Origin: Dyadobacter flavalbus
GTDB taxonomy: Bacteria > Bacteroidota > Bacteroidia > Cytophagales > Spirosomataceae
DNA: 64,000 nt
Reading direction: 5' to 3'
NCBI RefSeq assembly: GCF_006149045.1
Contig: NZ_VBSN01000027.1
Coordinates: 372,001-436,000 of the forward strand
Shown here: positions 46,415 to 55,566 of the stretch, piece by piece
Layout of the letters: the number at the start of each line of letters is the position of its first letter
Position numbering within the stretch: position 1 is the first letter of the stretch
The notes under the pieces: generated by a model
The model's input: the letters and a program-made list of their open reading frames with translations, nothing else
Database searches by the model: none
What the model was told of the DNA's origin: nothing
Made by a program: the position numbers and the translations under genes

Positions 46415-47186
46415 AGCAGCATTGATTTGAGTAGCCGTTGTACAAGGTTTGGGCAAATGGGGTCCGATGTTATATACCAGCTGGCAAAAATCTGTGCCAC
46501 AAATATTTATCTATGAAGTTAATTGCTGTAAAAGGCAATCGGCCGTAAGTTGAAATCCTGTTTTCCGGAAATTACAGAAAGAATGATCTGATCACTTTTT
46601 TGCTGAAAACTTCCCTCAGCCATAAAAAAAATACTGCCACGCTTTAATTTAAAATTATTCGTACCGTTTAAACCGACTTAATGGATTTAGATCGATCAAA
46701 GTACTTGAAGGTTCAGTAAAGGATTGAATATGAAAGATTGCTGCCCCAATCTCTATTTAGTCCTAGCATATCTTTTCAGAAAGCACGCGTGTTGTCTAAT
46801 TGGTTTGCACACGCCGGTCAAATGATTTTGAGACGGAGATCGTCAGTAATTCCACTCTCAAAGTTGTGGATTTCTCTTTTTTCTCCCAATTTGCAGCAGC
46901 CGGTGAGAAACCGATGATTACCTTTCAATAAATGAGTATCACCTACTGCACATTGGCTTTTGAAAGCAAAATCGTATCGGATAGTATTGCAGAAAGAAGT
47001 TTTTCTGTGAAAGTAAAGGTACAAAGGCATAAAGGTTACAACGTAAGGGGTGCGGCGAGAGAAGTTTGCTTCAGGAATACAAACGTTGGCGGTCCATTCA
47101 AAAATTAACCTGTTCCGCATTACTGATTGTAAAGGGCTGGAAAACACACACCTGATCAGGAAAAATAAATTTATAGTCTTCTGCTG
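46415..47186. other. Divergent intergenic region
   Basis: About 770 bp between the leftward TonB-dependent receptor and the rightward acyltransferase gene. A 136-codon minus-strand frame at 46818-47228 is not protein-like and overlaps the acyltransferase start, so I leave it out. No clear promoter boxes are seen. Confidence 0.4.
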
Positions 47187-48368
47187 ATGATTGAAAATGT
47201 TACACAGCCCCAAACAGGAATTTCGCACAAAGTCCAGCGCATTTTCGGATTAGACCTGATGCGGGCTTGTTCTATATTAATGGTGTTTCTTGCGCATTCC
47301 ATACCTATAAATCCCTTTGCAAACCTGTTTCCTTTTGATTATCTGTTCATTGGCGTGGAGGCATTCTTTGTGCTCAGCGGATTGCTGATCGGACGTATCA
47401 TCCTGAATACCATCTTCAGGCCCCGCATCAGCTGGCGATCTATCCGGTCTTTCTGGGTGAACAGATGGCTGCGCACCTTTCCGGCTTATCTGCTGACCTT
47501 TGCAATCCATTATTATATATATAGTCCGTCACCAAACAGGTTATTTTATTTGATTTTTGTACAGAATATAGTTACTCCGCCGCCCGGTTTTTTCCCGCAT
47601 TCATGGAGCCTGGCTGTTGAGGAATGGTTTTATCTGCTTTTCCCGTGTTTGCTTCTGGCAGCAGCGTACATGCTGGGAAATTACCAGAACCGGCATCGCA
47701 TTTACCTGACCGGCATTGTGTTCGTGATCTTGCTCGGATTGCTTGCAAAGCTTGGGTACCATTTGTTGTACTCGCAACATTTTATCCCTTATCTGCTTGA
47801 AAATAAGATGCTTTTTCCAGGCTGGAAGGTTTTTGATTCACCTGCCGGCAACTGGGACAATATGCGGAAAATGGTTCCGTTCCGGATTGATTCCATAGCA
47901 TACGGATGCCTGATCGCATATATTCTTGAAAAATACAGCTTGTCTCAAAAAACCAGGGTTTGGCTGCTCGTGGCAGGAATCATCGGCATTGTATGCTGTT
48001 TTCCAATTATCAAGCATACGATTGCACAAGGGAAAGCCAATTTTTTTACGGATGTTTTCCTGCTTCCGTTCTGTTGCTGCTCTTTCGCACTGATGCTGCC
48101 GTATGCGGTATCCTGCCCGCGTCCGGGAAAGTGGGCCGTTAAGCTGGTGACAACCATCAGCCTCACATCCTATTCTTTTTATCTGATCCATGTTTTGATA
48201 CTTGAACGGGCTATAAACCTTTATCAAAACAATTCCACAGAAGCATTCGCTCCAAAATGGGCGGTTTTTGCTGGTGCATACGGCATCATATATCTGGTAT
48301 CCTTGCTGATGTATAATCTGGTGGAATTGCCTTTTATGAATTACAGAAAGAAGCTCTCTCCGAATTGA
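47187..48368 (+). CDS. Membrane acyltransferase, acyltransferase-3 (OafA) family
   Basis: The 393-residue product has about ten hydrophobic segments. It carries acyltransferase-3 hallmarks: GLDLMRACSILMVFLAHS with the family's conserved arginine and histidine near residue 35, FIGVEAFFVLSGLLIGR, WVNRWLRTFPAYLL, and HSWSLAVEEWFYLLFP near residue 140. The family O-acylates surface polysaccharides, peptidoglycan or small molecules from the membrane. It is monocistronic, so the substrate cannot be guessed from neighbours. The start at ATG 47187 fits the usual short cytoplasmic lead-in. Confidence 0.95.
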   Translation: MIENVTQPQTGISHKVQRIFGLDLMRACSILMVFLAHSIPINPFANLFPFDYLFIGVEAFFVLSGLLIGRIILNTIFRPRISWRSIRSFWVNRWLRTFPAYLLTFAIHYYIYSPSPNRLFYLIFVQNIVTPPPGFFPHSWSLAVEEWFYLLFPCLLLAAAYMLGNYQNRHRIYLTGIVFVILLGLLAKLGYHLLYSQHFIPYLLENKMLFPGWKVFDSPAGNWDNMRKMVPFRIDSIAYGCLIAYILEKYSLSQKTRVWLLVAGIIGIVCCFPIIKHTIAQGKANFFTDVFLLPFCCCSFALMLPYAVSCPRPGKWAVKLVTTISLTSYSFYLIHVLILERAINLYQNNSTEAFAPKWAVFAGAYGIIYLVSLLMYNLVELPFMNYRKKLSPN

Positions 48369-48644
48369 TCTCTCCATCTGAATTTCTTCCATTACCGACT
48401 TTCTTCTGAAAACCGGGTTTTCTCAACTTGTAACTCCAAAATGTAACTTATGGTTATATACGTTAGCTATTTTCTTATGCAATCGTTTGCATTCTGTATT
48501 TAGTTCAGCGAATAAAGCTGCGTGGTTACTTCAGAAGGATTATATCTGACTTTTGCAGGATGCATTTTTTTGTTTTTGTAACCAGGTGTTGAAAGAGGAT
48601 GGTTCTGTAAAGCATTTTTTCTTTTACAATCATGCATATGGAGC

Positions 48645-48664
48645 AAATCCCTTCGGGATTTTTC
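48645..48664 (+). terminator. Small hairpin in the gap before the 48.8-kb gene
   Basis: AAATCCC and GGGATTT pair around TTC and are followed by TTTCTTT. It lies in the 387-bp gap 48369-48755, which holds no gene, and is about 280 bp after the acyltransferase stop. It may terminate that transcript or lead that of the next gene. Confidence 0.5.
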
Positions 48665-48755
48665 TTTCATATTAATGCTGGATCCACATTTAAAATGTTG
48701 ATTAAATTCGATATATTGGCTTGGTTATAAGCACAATTCCTGACCACGAAAATCC

Positions 48756-50066
48756 ATGAATCCAACACGTCTTTTTAGCGCCGGAGCAATCATTTTTACA
48801 GCACTGGTCTTGCCTGTATATGGTCAGCAGGCAAGCCGGGGAAACTTGTATATTTTTGGCGGCTCGCAAATGACGCTTACTGGTTTTCATACTTTTAAGA
48901 ACAGCAAGAAAGGAATGTTTCCGGGCGTTATCATTACAGACCGGCAGGCACCGATAAGCATTCTCAATTTTGCAGATAATACATCTCATGCCGGTGCAGG
49001 AGAAAATACGCATGTTGATGGCTACGTCCAGAAATATGGCCATACACCGTTTATTTTTCCGGTTGGTGACAACGGATTTTACGGGCCTTTTGCTGCTTCC
49101 GGCGACGGTACTACGGGCGCTTACTATCATGCCAATCCTTCCATAGCCGTTACAAGCAATATAACAGGCGGCAATTATCCGGCACTTCCGGCCGGCGCTC
49201 CTTTTCCGGTAGAAGCGAAAGCCGATACACTTCAAGCAGTGAGCACGGTGGAATACTGGGATATTGACGGTACCAATGCAACTCCCTTAACACTGACGTG
49301 GGACCCGGGCAGTAACCTGGCTGCATTGACGGGCTCAAAGCTGAGCCTTCTGACAATCGCTGGCTGGAACGGAGAAAAATGGACTGTAATTCCGTCGGCT
49401 GTGGATTTTACTTCTGTTTTGGGAATCGCCAGTAATTTGTCCAAAGGTTCCATTACGTCTACGGTAGCCATTGTTCCGAACCAGTATAAAGCTTACACAT
49501 TTGCTGCGCGTATTGAAAACTACCCGGGATCTGTAATCCGGTTCTCGGCGGAGCCAAAAGATAATACGGCCGTTTTGAAACTGAATGAAAGTGAAAAACC
49601 CGATGCTGATTTGATTGAAATAGAACGCAGCGTAAAAGGTGTAAACTGGGAAAGAATAGGCAAGTTTGAAGCCTCAGCCCTGAATTCAGAGGTAAACAGC
49701 TATTCTTTTATTGATGATAAAACGGTCATCGGAGAAAACCTTTACAGACTCCGAACTGTAAACCATGACGGCACTTTTACATACAGTCCGGTCAAAAGTG
49801 TAATGATGGAAAGAGGCGTTGAGGAAATAGCTGTTTTCCCCAATCCTGCTTCGGACCGATTGAAAGTAAGTCTGAAAAATGAAGTCAGATGGAGCCAGGT
49901 CAAAAGCTTTAAAGTAAGCAATGTCAAAGGCCAGGATTTTACAGATCTGGTTAAGGTACAGGATGAAGAACTTAACCTGAACGGACTTAGTAATGGAACT
50001 TACATTATTTCAGTGACCGGGCAATCGGGCAAAGTTTCACATACCAAGTTTGTTGTTGCCAGATAA
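48756..50066 (+). CDS. Secreted protein with T9SS sorting domain
   Basis: The 436-residue product begins with a signal peptide (AGAIIFTALVLPVYGQQ). Residues about 28-260 are a beta-rich region of a type seen in many Bacteroidota surface proteins (NLYIFGGSQMTLTGFHTF, HVDGYVQKYGHTPFIFPVGD, STVEYWDIDGTNATPLTLTWD). A fibronectin-like linker follows (VIRFSAEPKDNTAVLKLNES, GENLYRLRTVNHDGTF), then a type A T9SS sorting domain (IAVFPNPASDRLKVSL, LSNGTYIISVTG, SHTKFVVAR). No catalytic motif is seen. It converges with the tandem pair of secreted paralogues just downstream. Confidence 0.85.
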   Translation: MNPTRLFSAGAIIFTALVLPVYGQQASRGNLYIFGGSQMTLTGFHTFKNSKKGMFPGVIITDRQAPISILNFADNTSHAGAGENTHVDGYVQKYGHTPFIFPVGDNGFYGPFAASGDGTTGAYYHANPSIAVTSNITGGNYPALPAGAPFPVEAKADTLQAVSTVEYWDIDGTNATPLTLTWDPGSNLAALTGSKLSLLTIAGWNGEKWTVIPSAVDFTSVLGIASNLSKGSITSTVAIVPNQYKAYTFAARIENYPGSVIRFSAEPKDNTAVLKLNESEKPDADLIEIERSVKGVNWERIGKFEASALNSEVNSYSFIDDKTVIGENLYRLRTVNHDGTFTYSPVKSVMMERGVEEIAVFPNPASDRLKVSLKNEVRWSQVKSFKVSNVKGQDFTDLVKVQDEELNLNGLSNGTYIISVTGQSGKVSHTKFVVAR

Positions 50067-50105
50067 AGTTGGATTTTCAGATTGCCAAAGTTGATTTTTA
50101 AACAA

Positions 50106-50825
50106 TCAATTCTGATAAATCAGACTAATATATCCCGCAGTAACTTTGGTAGTGCAGCCAGGCTGAGGATTTTTAATGTCTGCCCTGATAGAAAACCCGA
50201 CCCGGTCATAAGATGAAATTACAGCCGGAACGGAAACATTATAGACAAAATTTTCGGCATACACCGGCGAAAGTCTGTCGCGCGTTCCGGAATTTTCAAT
50301 TACAACGCCGTTTCGCACCAGATCTACAGACAAGCTCATTAAAGAAGTGCCCGTACAGCCACTGCTGTTCACCATTTCAAGTCGGGTCCTTACATCATAG
50401 TTTCCCGGCTGGCCTACAATAAATCCCTTTTCATCGAGAATCCATACTCCGCCGCTAAATAGTCTGAAATTTGGATACGGAATAATTTGTACACTATCAT
50501 CTTGTAATTCAGTTGTATGTGCCCCGTCGCAAATTCCTCTTGCAAACGGGCTCAGGCTGTTGGGAGTTATCAGCTTCCAGCTTGCTCTTCCCTGCGCATC
50601 GCTTGTAAGTACCCGGCCGTTTCCTTGCGATCCGTCCCGGATCGTAATCTGGCCGGTGGATTTGTCTATCCGGAACCTGCGGCCGTTGGTTACGCCTTCT
50701 ACTTCCAGACTGGCATTGGGATCGACTTTCGTAATGTTATTCCCGATTTTGAATTGTGCAAATGCAGCTTCGGAAAAGACAAGCATTGCGAAAAAGTACG
50801 AGCAGAACAGGAATGTTTTTTTCAT
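50106..50825 (-). CDS. Secreted tail-fibre/C1q-like protein, copy B of a tandem pair
   Basis: The 239-residue product has a signal peptide (FCSYFFAMLVFSEAAFAQ). Residues about 25-85 (KIGNNITKVDPNASLEVEG, GRRFRIDKSTGQITIRDGS, GRVLTSDAQGRASWK) resemble the beta-rich stalk seen in many Bacteroidota tail-fibre-like secreted proteins. The C-terminal 130 residues form a beta-sandwich with two cysteines (SSGCTGTSL, QPGCTTKV), a GNYDVRTRLEMVN block and YDRVGFSIRADI, which I compare with C1q/TNF-like jelly rolls by pattern only. It lies 10 bp after its near-duplicate. Function is unknown. Confidence 0.78.
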   Translation of the reverse strand: MKKTFLFCSYFFAMLVFSEAAFAQFKIGNNITKVDPNASLEVEGVTNGRRFRIDKSTGQITIRDGSQGNGRVLTSDAQGRASWKLITPNSLSPFARGICDGAHTTELQDDSVQIIPYPNFRLFSGGVWILDEKGFIVGQPGNYDVRTRLEMVNSSGCTGTSLMSLSVDLVRNGVVIENSGTRDRLSPVYAENFVYNVSVPAVISSYDRVGFSIRADIKNPQPGCTTKVTAGYISLIYQN

Positions 50826-50835
50826 CAGACGGCCA

Positions 50836-51552
50836 TTAATTTTGATAAACCATCTGAAAACTTCCGGCTACGACTTTGGTTGTGCAGCCCGGTTGGGGAT
50901 TTTTTATATCTGCCTTAATGGAAAATCCTATGCGGTCACCACCCAAAGCACCACCCAGAACGGAAACATTGTAAACGAAATTTTCAGCATATACCGGTGC
51001 CAGCCTGTCATCCGTGCCGGAATTTTCCAGTACAACGCCATTTCGTATCATATTTACCGATAAGCTCATCAGAGAAGTGCCCGTACAGCCGGCGCTATTC
51101 ACCATTTCCAGTCTGGTTCTGATATCATAATTTCCTGTCGTGCCGACTATTAATCCAATCGGATCAACGCTCCATTCTCCAATTAAAACAGAAATATTAG
51201 GATATATAATCGTTTGCGCAATGCCATTTTCCAGTACATCTGTGTATGCACCATAATAAATTGCTCTTGAAAAAGGAGCAAGGCTTGTTGAATAAATCTG
51301 CTTCCAGCTTGCTCTTCCCTGCGCATCGCTTGTAAGTACCCTGCCGTTTTCCTGCGATCCGTCCCTGATCGTAATCTGTGCTGTAGATTTGTCTATCCGG
51401 AACCTGCGGCCGTTGGTTACGCCTTCCACTTCCAGACTTGCATTGGGATCGACTTTCGTAATATTATTCCCGATTTTCAGTTGTGCAAATGCAGCTTCGG
51501 AAAAGATGAGCATTGTGAAAAGGAACGAGCAGAACAGGAATGTTTTTTTCAT
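50836..51552 (-). CDS. Secreted tail-fibre/C1q-like protein, copy A of a tandem pair
   Basis: The 238-residue product starts at ATG 51552 (MKKTFLFCS); an ATG at 51561 adds three residues. The signal peptide and the first 85 residues are almost identical to copy B, while the C-terminal 150 residues have diverged, most of all in the first 40 (IYSTSLAPFSRAIYYGAY against LITPNSLSPFARGICDGAH). The two cysteines are kept. It is the first gene of the pair and probably drives both. A recent duplication with faster change in the head domain fits a binding role. Confidence 0.78.
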   Translation of the reverse strand: MKKTFLFCSFLFTMLIFSEAAFAQLKIGNNITKVDPNASLEVEGVTNGRRFRIDKSTAQITIRDGSQENGRVLTSDAQGRASWKQIYSTSLAPFSRAIYYGAYTDVLENGIAQTIIYPNISVLIGEWSVDPIGLIVGTTGNYDIRTRLEMVNSAGCTGTSLMSLSVNMIRNGVVLENSGTDDRLAPVYAENFVYNVSVLGGALGGDRIGFSIKADIKNPQPGCTTKVVAGSFQMVYQN

Positions 51553-51913
51553 TATGAACATGAATAAGGACGATTATCAAGGTTTGCTGACAGCTTTTTA
51601 CAGCATGAAATATTGTATTCAATTTGATGAAAATAATTGGATTTACAAGTGTATTTCCTGCAAACTGCATACAACAATCCGTAATTTTTAATACGTCGTT
51701 TATTCAGATTCTGAAATCTTCAGAAACAAGTTTATTTGTTTGTTTCACTGTCATTTATATACTAAAACTAATTGCATGAACATGCACGCATGAAGCTGCA
51801 GTTATTCTGTGAATACCTTGCAAATAGTTGTATTTTCAAGTCTTTGCAAAGCAATTTTCAGGATTGGCTTATTCAGCCTGAATGATTTGGCAAAAAGAAA
51901 AACCCAGCATTGT
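51553..51913. other. Intergenic region upstream of the tandem pair
   Basis: About 360 bp containing the promoter of the tandem pair. The open frame at 51809-52000 is not convincing. No clear -7 or -33 box is seen. Confidence 0.35.
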
Positions 51914-52348
51914 TTATTCGAAAGAAAGCAAAAAGTAAAAGCCGTCTTCCGACTCGCCGTTGCCGGTAATAATCCAGCCTTGCGACCGGTAAAAGTTTAA
52001 AGCTCTTTCGTTTTTCTGCAGACATTTGAGTGTAGCCGGCCGGGCCATTTTATCCAGACAAGCATTCAGGAGCGATTTGCCAATGCCTTTGCCGGTGAAA
52101 GAAGGATTTACAAAAAGAGAATGAATGAAATTGTCAGGCGGCCACCATGCAATGAACCCGACGGGTATGTTCTGACTTACGGCCACAAGCAAAGTTTCAT
52201 CTTCAGTTACCGCATCAAAATCGTGCAGCTGAAAAGTGTCAGGGCCAATCCAGGGAAAAGCAAACCGGCGCGCCTGCATATAAACCTGCCGCAGTTCCTG
52301 CGTATGCTGCGGCGTATATTCCAGAATGGTGAAGATCGGATCTTTCAT
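51914..52348 (-). CDS. GNAT-family N-acetyltransferase
   Basis: The 144-residue product is a full-length GNAT domain. The acetyl-CoA-binding A motif is LFVNPSFTGKGIGKSLL (near residues 78-94), preceded by the B-region VGFIAWWPPDNFIHS and followed by LKCLQKNERALNFYRSQGW, the usual asparagine/tyrosine block. The acceptor (small amine, amino acid or protein N-terminus) cannot be told. It stands alone with no neighbour that hints at a pathway. Confidence 0.92.
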   Translation of the reverse strand: MKDPIFTILEYTPQHTQELRQVYMQARRFAFPWIGPDTFQLHDFDAVTEDETLLVAVSQNIPVGFIAWWPPDNFIHSLFVNPSFTGKGIGKSLLNACLDKMARPATLKCLQKNERALNFYRSQGWIITGNGESEDGFYFLLSFE

Positions 52349-52906
52349 GTGTGTACAGCTCTTTTAGGATGACTAAAATAAAACATTTGTTGGTATTTTA
52401 TCAAACATGATTTTACCGGAATGATCAAAGGGAGCAGCTGTATCGTGCACGGGTGGCTGCCTGCTACTCATCGTCACTGATGAAAACAGGAACATAATGT
52501 GGCTGTCCTTGCAGCAGTTTGAGCCGCCACGCAGCGTATATTGGTAGCGGTATGCAGCAGTTAAGGGTGAATTCCGGAAAGTGCTTATTGAAAAAGTGTA
52601 AATCGAGGTCAGCCAAAGAAGAAAATTGAAGCAAACTGGCTGTGATTCAGGATAATCTTTACGAATTGGCTCGGAACCGGCATATTCAGTCGTGGGTATA
52701 TGCAAAAATTGTTCCTTCTGTAATAACAACCGATAAATAACTGAAATGTGCATGATTAATGCCATTATGGTGACAAAATTGTGGAAGTAATTCAGCTTTG
52801 ATCCAAAATACTTGTGAAATTCTGAAAAACTTACGGGAATGACATTTGTTGAGTACTGTCTCTTGGTATCAATAACAGTAATAACAATTCAAACTCATGT
52901 CAGATT
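52349..52906. other. Divergent intergenic region
   Basis: About 560 bp between the leftward GNAT gene and the rightward manganese catalase gene. A 130-codon minus-strand frame at 52373-52765 has no recognisable protein features. No promoter consensus is seen with confidence. Confidence 0.4.
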
Positions 52907-53809
52907 ATGATTCTAAGAATGGACCGGCTGCCTATTGAGCTGCCAACACCTACCAATCCATCGCCCAACGACGCAGCAGCTATTCAGGAGTTGCTGGGAG
53001 GAAAATTTGGAGAGATGTCGACCTTGATGAATTACACGTTCCAGTCATTTAATTTCCGTGGACGCAAACGCCTCAGACCCTTTTATGACCTTACAGCAAG
53101 TATAGCAGGCGAGGAGTACAGCCATATTGAAGTGGTATCTTACGCCATTAATCTCTTATTGACCGGAACAACAAAACGTGGGTTTGATCCGGAACCGGGC
53201 CCGCTGAAAGAAAGCGTGAATGCCCGTCTTTCCCGTCACTTTATTGCCAGCGGACAAGCTTCTTTGCCGATGGATTCCATGGGCGACTGGTGGACAGGCC
53301 AGAACGTGTTCAGCAGCGGTAACCTGAAGCTGGATTTGCTGCATAACTTCTTTCTGGAGTGCGGAGCAAGAGCAAACAAAATGCGCGTTTATGAAATGGT
53401 CACAGATCCTACCGCACGTGAAATGGTTGGGTTCCTGCTTGTTCGCGGCGGTTTGCATGTTGTTGCCTATGCAAGAGCACTGGAAATTCTGACCGGCGTG
53501 GCGGTTACCAAACTGGTTCCTGTTCCTGACCTGAGCAACAAAGCTTTTCCGGAAACACGGAAGTATGAGGAAAACGGCGTTCACAGAAAGCTGTATACAT
53601 TCAGCAAGGACGATTATCAGCAGGCCGGTCTGGTTTTCAACGGGCCGCATCCTGAAGACGGATTGCCTCTGGAAGTAGTTTTCGGTTCACCTGAAGGCGT
53701 GCCGATGCCGGACCTGGAAGAAGAGCCGCAACTGAACTCGCCGGGCGCAGACGGCATCGATCCTGAAATGTTCCGTGACATCGCCATGAAGCTGGGTATT
53801 AAATTCTGA
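52907..53809 (+). CDS. Manganese (non-haem) catalase
   Basis: The 300-residue product is full length for the family and disproportionates hydrogen peroxide in the cytoplasm. The dimanganese ligands are recognisable: glutamate 36 in KFGEMSTLMNY, glutamate 70 and histidine 73 in AGEEYSHIEVV, and later FFLECGARANK and RGGLHVVAYARAL for the second Glu/His pair. Start 52907 gives MILRMDRLPIEL, matching the usual M-[FI]-L-R-x-D-R-L opening; ATG 52919 would remove that. It is a single gene with its own terminator. Confidence 0.97.
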   Translation: MILRMDRLPIELPTPTNPSPNDAAAIQELLGGKFGEMSTLMNYTFQSFNFRGRKRLRPFYDLTASIAGEEYSHIEVVSYAINLLLTGTTKRGFDPEPGPLKESVNARLSRHFIASGQASLPMDSMGDWWTGQNVFSSGNLKLDLLHNFFLECGARANKMRVYEMVTDPTAREMVGFLLVRGGLHVVAYARALEILTGVAVTKLVPVPDLSNKAFPETRKYEENGVHRKLYTFSKDDYQQAGLVFNGPHPEDGLPLEVVFGSPEGVPMPDLEEEPQLNSPGADGIDPEMFRDIAMKLGIKF

Positions 53810-53830
53810 TTTCTGGTTAATAATATTTTT

Positions 53831-53872
53831 ATAGCGGACAGGAATTTGCTTTCCTGTCCGCTATTATTTTTT
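53831..53872 (+). terminator. Terminator of the manganese catalase gene
   Basis: A perfect 14-bp stem (ATAGCGGACAGGAA, 53831-53844, with its complement 53851-53864) is followed by a T-rich run. It lies 22 bp after the stop codon. Confidence 0.92.
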
Positions 53873-54045
53873 CGGCAAATTTTATAATGGACGTTACAGT
53901 CGCATTGACAAATCAACAATTGTTGATTGCTCCATATCAAACTGCCACATTAATTATCCTTCGGTTGAAAATCATTCCGGTTTTTAAAATGAAAAACAGA
54001 AGTTAAATGTATCTTGCCTGAAACATTCAGCTATTCTTTTTCAGC

Positions 54046-54924
54046 ATGTCCGGAAATTTTCTTTCAGCACTTTTATTATTGTTTTGTATAACAGCGCAAG
54101 CGCAGCTTGTATCGGATTCGCTGCTGATTGAAGGACGGCAACGGAGTTTTTTATACAATAAACCGAAAGCCGTCAAACCCGGCGCAAGCCTTGTCTTCAT
54201 TATGCACGGCTCGGGCGGCGATCCGCAAAGTATCGTAAGTCATGCCACGAAGCTGGAAGCCAGATCCGAAGCTGAAAACCTGATCATTGTTTATCCTGCG
54301 GGTTATAAAAGATACTGGAACGAATGCCGGAAAGCTTCTACGGCTTTGACGAATGTTGAAAATGTGAATGAAGAAGCCTTTTTTGACGGCATGATCGCCT
54401 ATTTTAAAAGCAAATTCAACATCAATGAAGCGCATGTTTTTGCCAGCGGTTTTTCCGGCGGCGGTCATATGGCCTATAAACTCGCTTTGACAATGCCCGG
54501 AAAGATTAAAGCCATTTCTGCCATTGTAGCCAATTTGCCGACGCAGGAAAATATGGATTGCACGCCTATGAACGTACCCATTCCGGTGATGATCACCAAC
54601 GGCACAGCCGACCAGACAAACCCTTATAACGGCGGCGAAGTCAATACGCCGGGCGTAACGCTGGGCACCGTTCGTGCGACGGAACAATCGTTTCAATACT
54701 GGGCAAAGCTGGATGGACATGATGGAAATCCGGCCAAAACGATGCTGCCGGATGCAGACAAGAACAATGATGTTACAGTTGAAAAATACACGTATCAGAA
54801 AAAAGGAAAACCCGAAGTCACGCTGCTGAAAGTAATCAACGGCAAGCACGAGTTTCCAACTGATTTCGATGTTTTCGAAGAATCCTGGGCTTTTTTCAAA
54901 AGGCAGATTACGGCAGAAAAATAA
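54046..54924 (+). CDS. Secreted esterase, PHB-depolymerase/feruloyl-esterase-like (LpqC family)
   Basis: The 292-residue product has a signal peptide (LLLLFCITAQAQ). It is an alpha/beta-hydrolase of the polyhydroxybutyrate-depolymerase-like group: oxyanion region VFIMHGSGGDPQS, nucleophile serine in ASGFSGGGHMAYKLA, probable acid aspartate in NGTADQTNPYNGG and catalytic histidine in NGKHEFP. The family includes PHB depolymerases, feruloyl and acetyl-xylan esterases; the sequence alone does not decide. TATCTTGC about 30 bp upstream is close to the -7 consensus. Confidence 0.88.
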   Translation: MSGNFLSALLLLFCITAQAQLVSDSLLIEGRQRSFLYNKPKAVKPGASLVFIMHGSGGDPQSIVSHATKLEARSEAENLIIVYPAGYKRYWNECRKASTALTNVENVNEEAFFDGMIAYFKSKFNINEAHVFASGFSGGGHMAYKLALTMPGKIKAISAIVANLPTQENMDCTPMNVPIPVMITNGTADQTNPYNGGEVNTPGVTLGTVRATEQSFQYWAKLDGHDGNPAKTMLPDADKNNDVTVEKYTYQKKGKPEVTLLKVINGKHEFPTDFDVFEESWAFFKRQITAEK

Positions 54925-54979
54925 GCATTCAAGGAACGTCGGTCCTTTTAAAGCAACTGAAATCTTTTTTGTATAAATA

Positions 54980-55026
54980 GAGTAAAGAACCGTTTCGTCC
55001 TTCGTCCTTTACTCCATTTTCCCTTT
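54980..55026 (+). terminator. Hairpin downstream of the esterase gene
   Basis: GAGTAAAG (54980-54987) pairs with CTTTACTC (55007-55014) around a 19-nt loop and a T-rich run follows. It lies about 55 bp after the stop codon. The large loop makes the call moderate. Confidence 0.5.
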
Positions 55027-55029
55027 ATG

Positions 55030-55272
55030 CTACTTTCCAATTTTCTCAAGGCGCTGGAAGAAAAACAGCAACTCCCTGAAAGAAAGAAAAATGTCATGCA
55101 TACGTGGATTGTGGCCGGCTTCCTTTTGGAATGCCATGAAATCGCTGTAAATCATCCAGAGATCATTTGTCCAGGCTGCTGGACTGCTTACTGCAAGTAA
55201 TTCTTCCACTTCTTGTCCATAAGCGAGAAGTCTTAAATCCGAAGATTGCGAAGTGTGCGTGTTTGTGTTCAT
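55030..55272 (-). CDS. Small hypothetical protein downstream of the structured RNAs
   Basis: The 80-residue product looks helical and soluble, with conserved-looking aromatic blocks (SPAAWTNDLWMIYSDFMAFQ, MHDIFLSFRELLFFFQRLEK). No signal peptide or known motif is recognised. Its start lies about 22 bp after the T-tract of the structured RNA at 55294-55373, on the same strand. It is therefore either the gene controlled by that RNA or simply the next gene. No downstream partner on this strand exists. Confidence 0.68.
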   Translation of the reverse strand: MNTNTHTSQSSDLRLLAYGQEVEELLAVSSPAAWTNDLWMIYSDFMAFQKEAGHNPRMHDIFLSFRELLFFFQRLEKIGK

Positions 55273-55293
55273 TTCTTTTACGAATTAAAGGAT

Positions 55294-55373
55294 AAAAAAA
55301 GCCCTGTCTAAGGTGTCCTAACGCTCGTAAAAACGTTCGGGGGACTTTCGCCGCACCCACACCATAACAGGGC
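55294..55373 (-). ncRNA. Structured RNA motif, copy 1, with terminator-like tail
   Basis: Read on the minus strand, the ends pair (GCCCTGT with ACAGGGC). Inside, GGTGT pairs with ACACC, enclosing two hairpins: one with a GGC-GAAA-GTC tip (GNRA tetraloop) and one of about seven pairs (AACG...CGTT). The outer stem is followed by seven T, as in an intrinsic terminator. Copy 2 lies about 190 bp upstream. The GNRA loop and T-tract both favour the minus strand. I do not recognise it as a known riboswitch or RNA family. It could be a small RNA or a cis-regulatory leader of the 80-residue gene. Confidence 0.65.
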
Positions 55374-55566
55374 AACTCTTGCAAGATCATTCATATGTTT
55401 ACGAAATTAGGAGCGCCAAGATTCAAAATATTTCAGGAAAATTGCAAATGCAGATAGTGAAAGACTTACATTTTTATGATGTAAAAAACAACTTTTAGGC
55501 GTAAGCAAATTTGGTTGAAGCTAAAACGCAGTAGAGCATTAGCATGACTAACAATTCAGCAAAAGT

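Noticed and set aside
46818-47228. 136-codon minus-strand frame before the acyltransferase gene
   Set aside because: Overlaps the acyltransferase start on the other strand and lacks protein-like composition.
52373-52765. 130-codon minus-strand frame between GNAT and manganese catalase genes
   Set aside because: No domain, signal or helical periodicity; probably chance.
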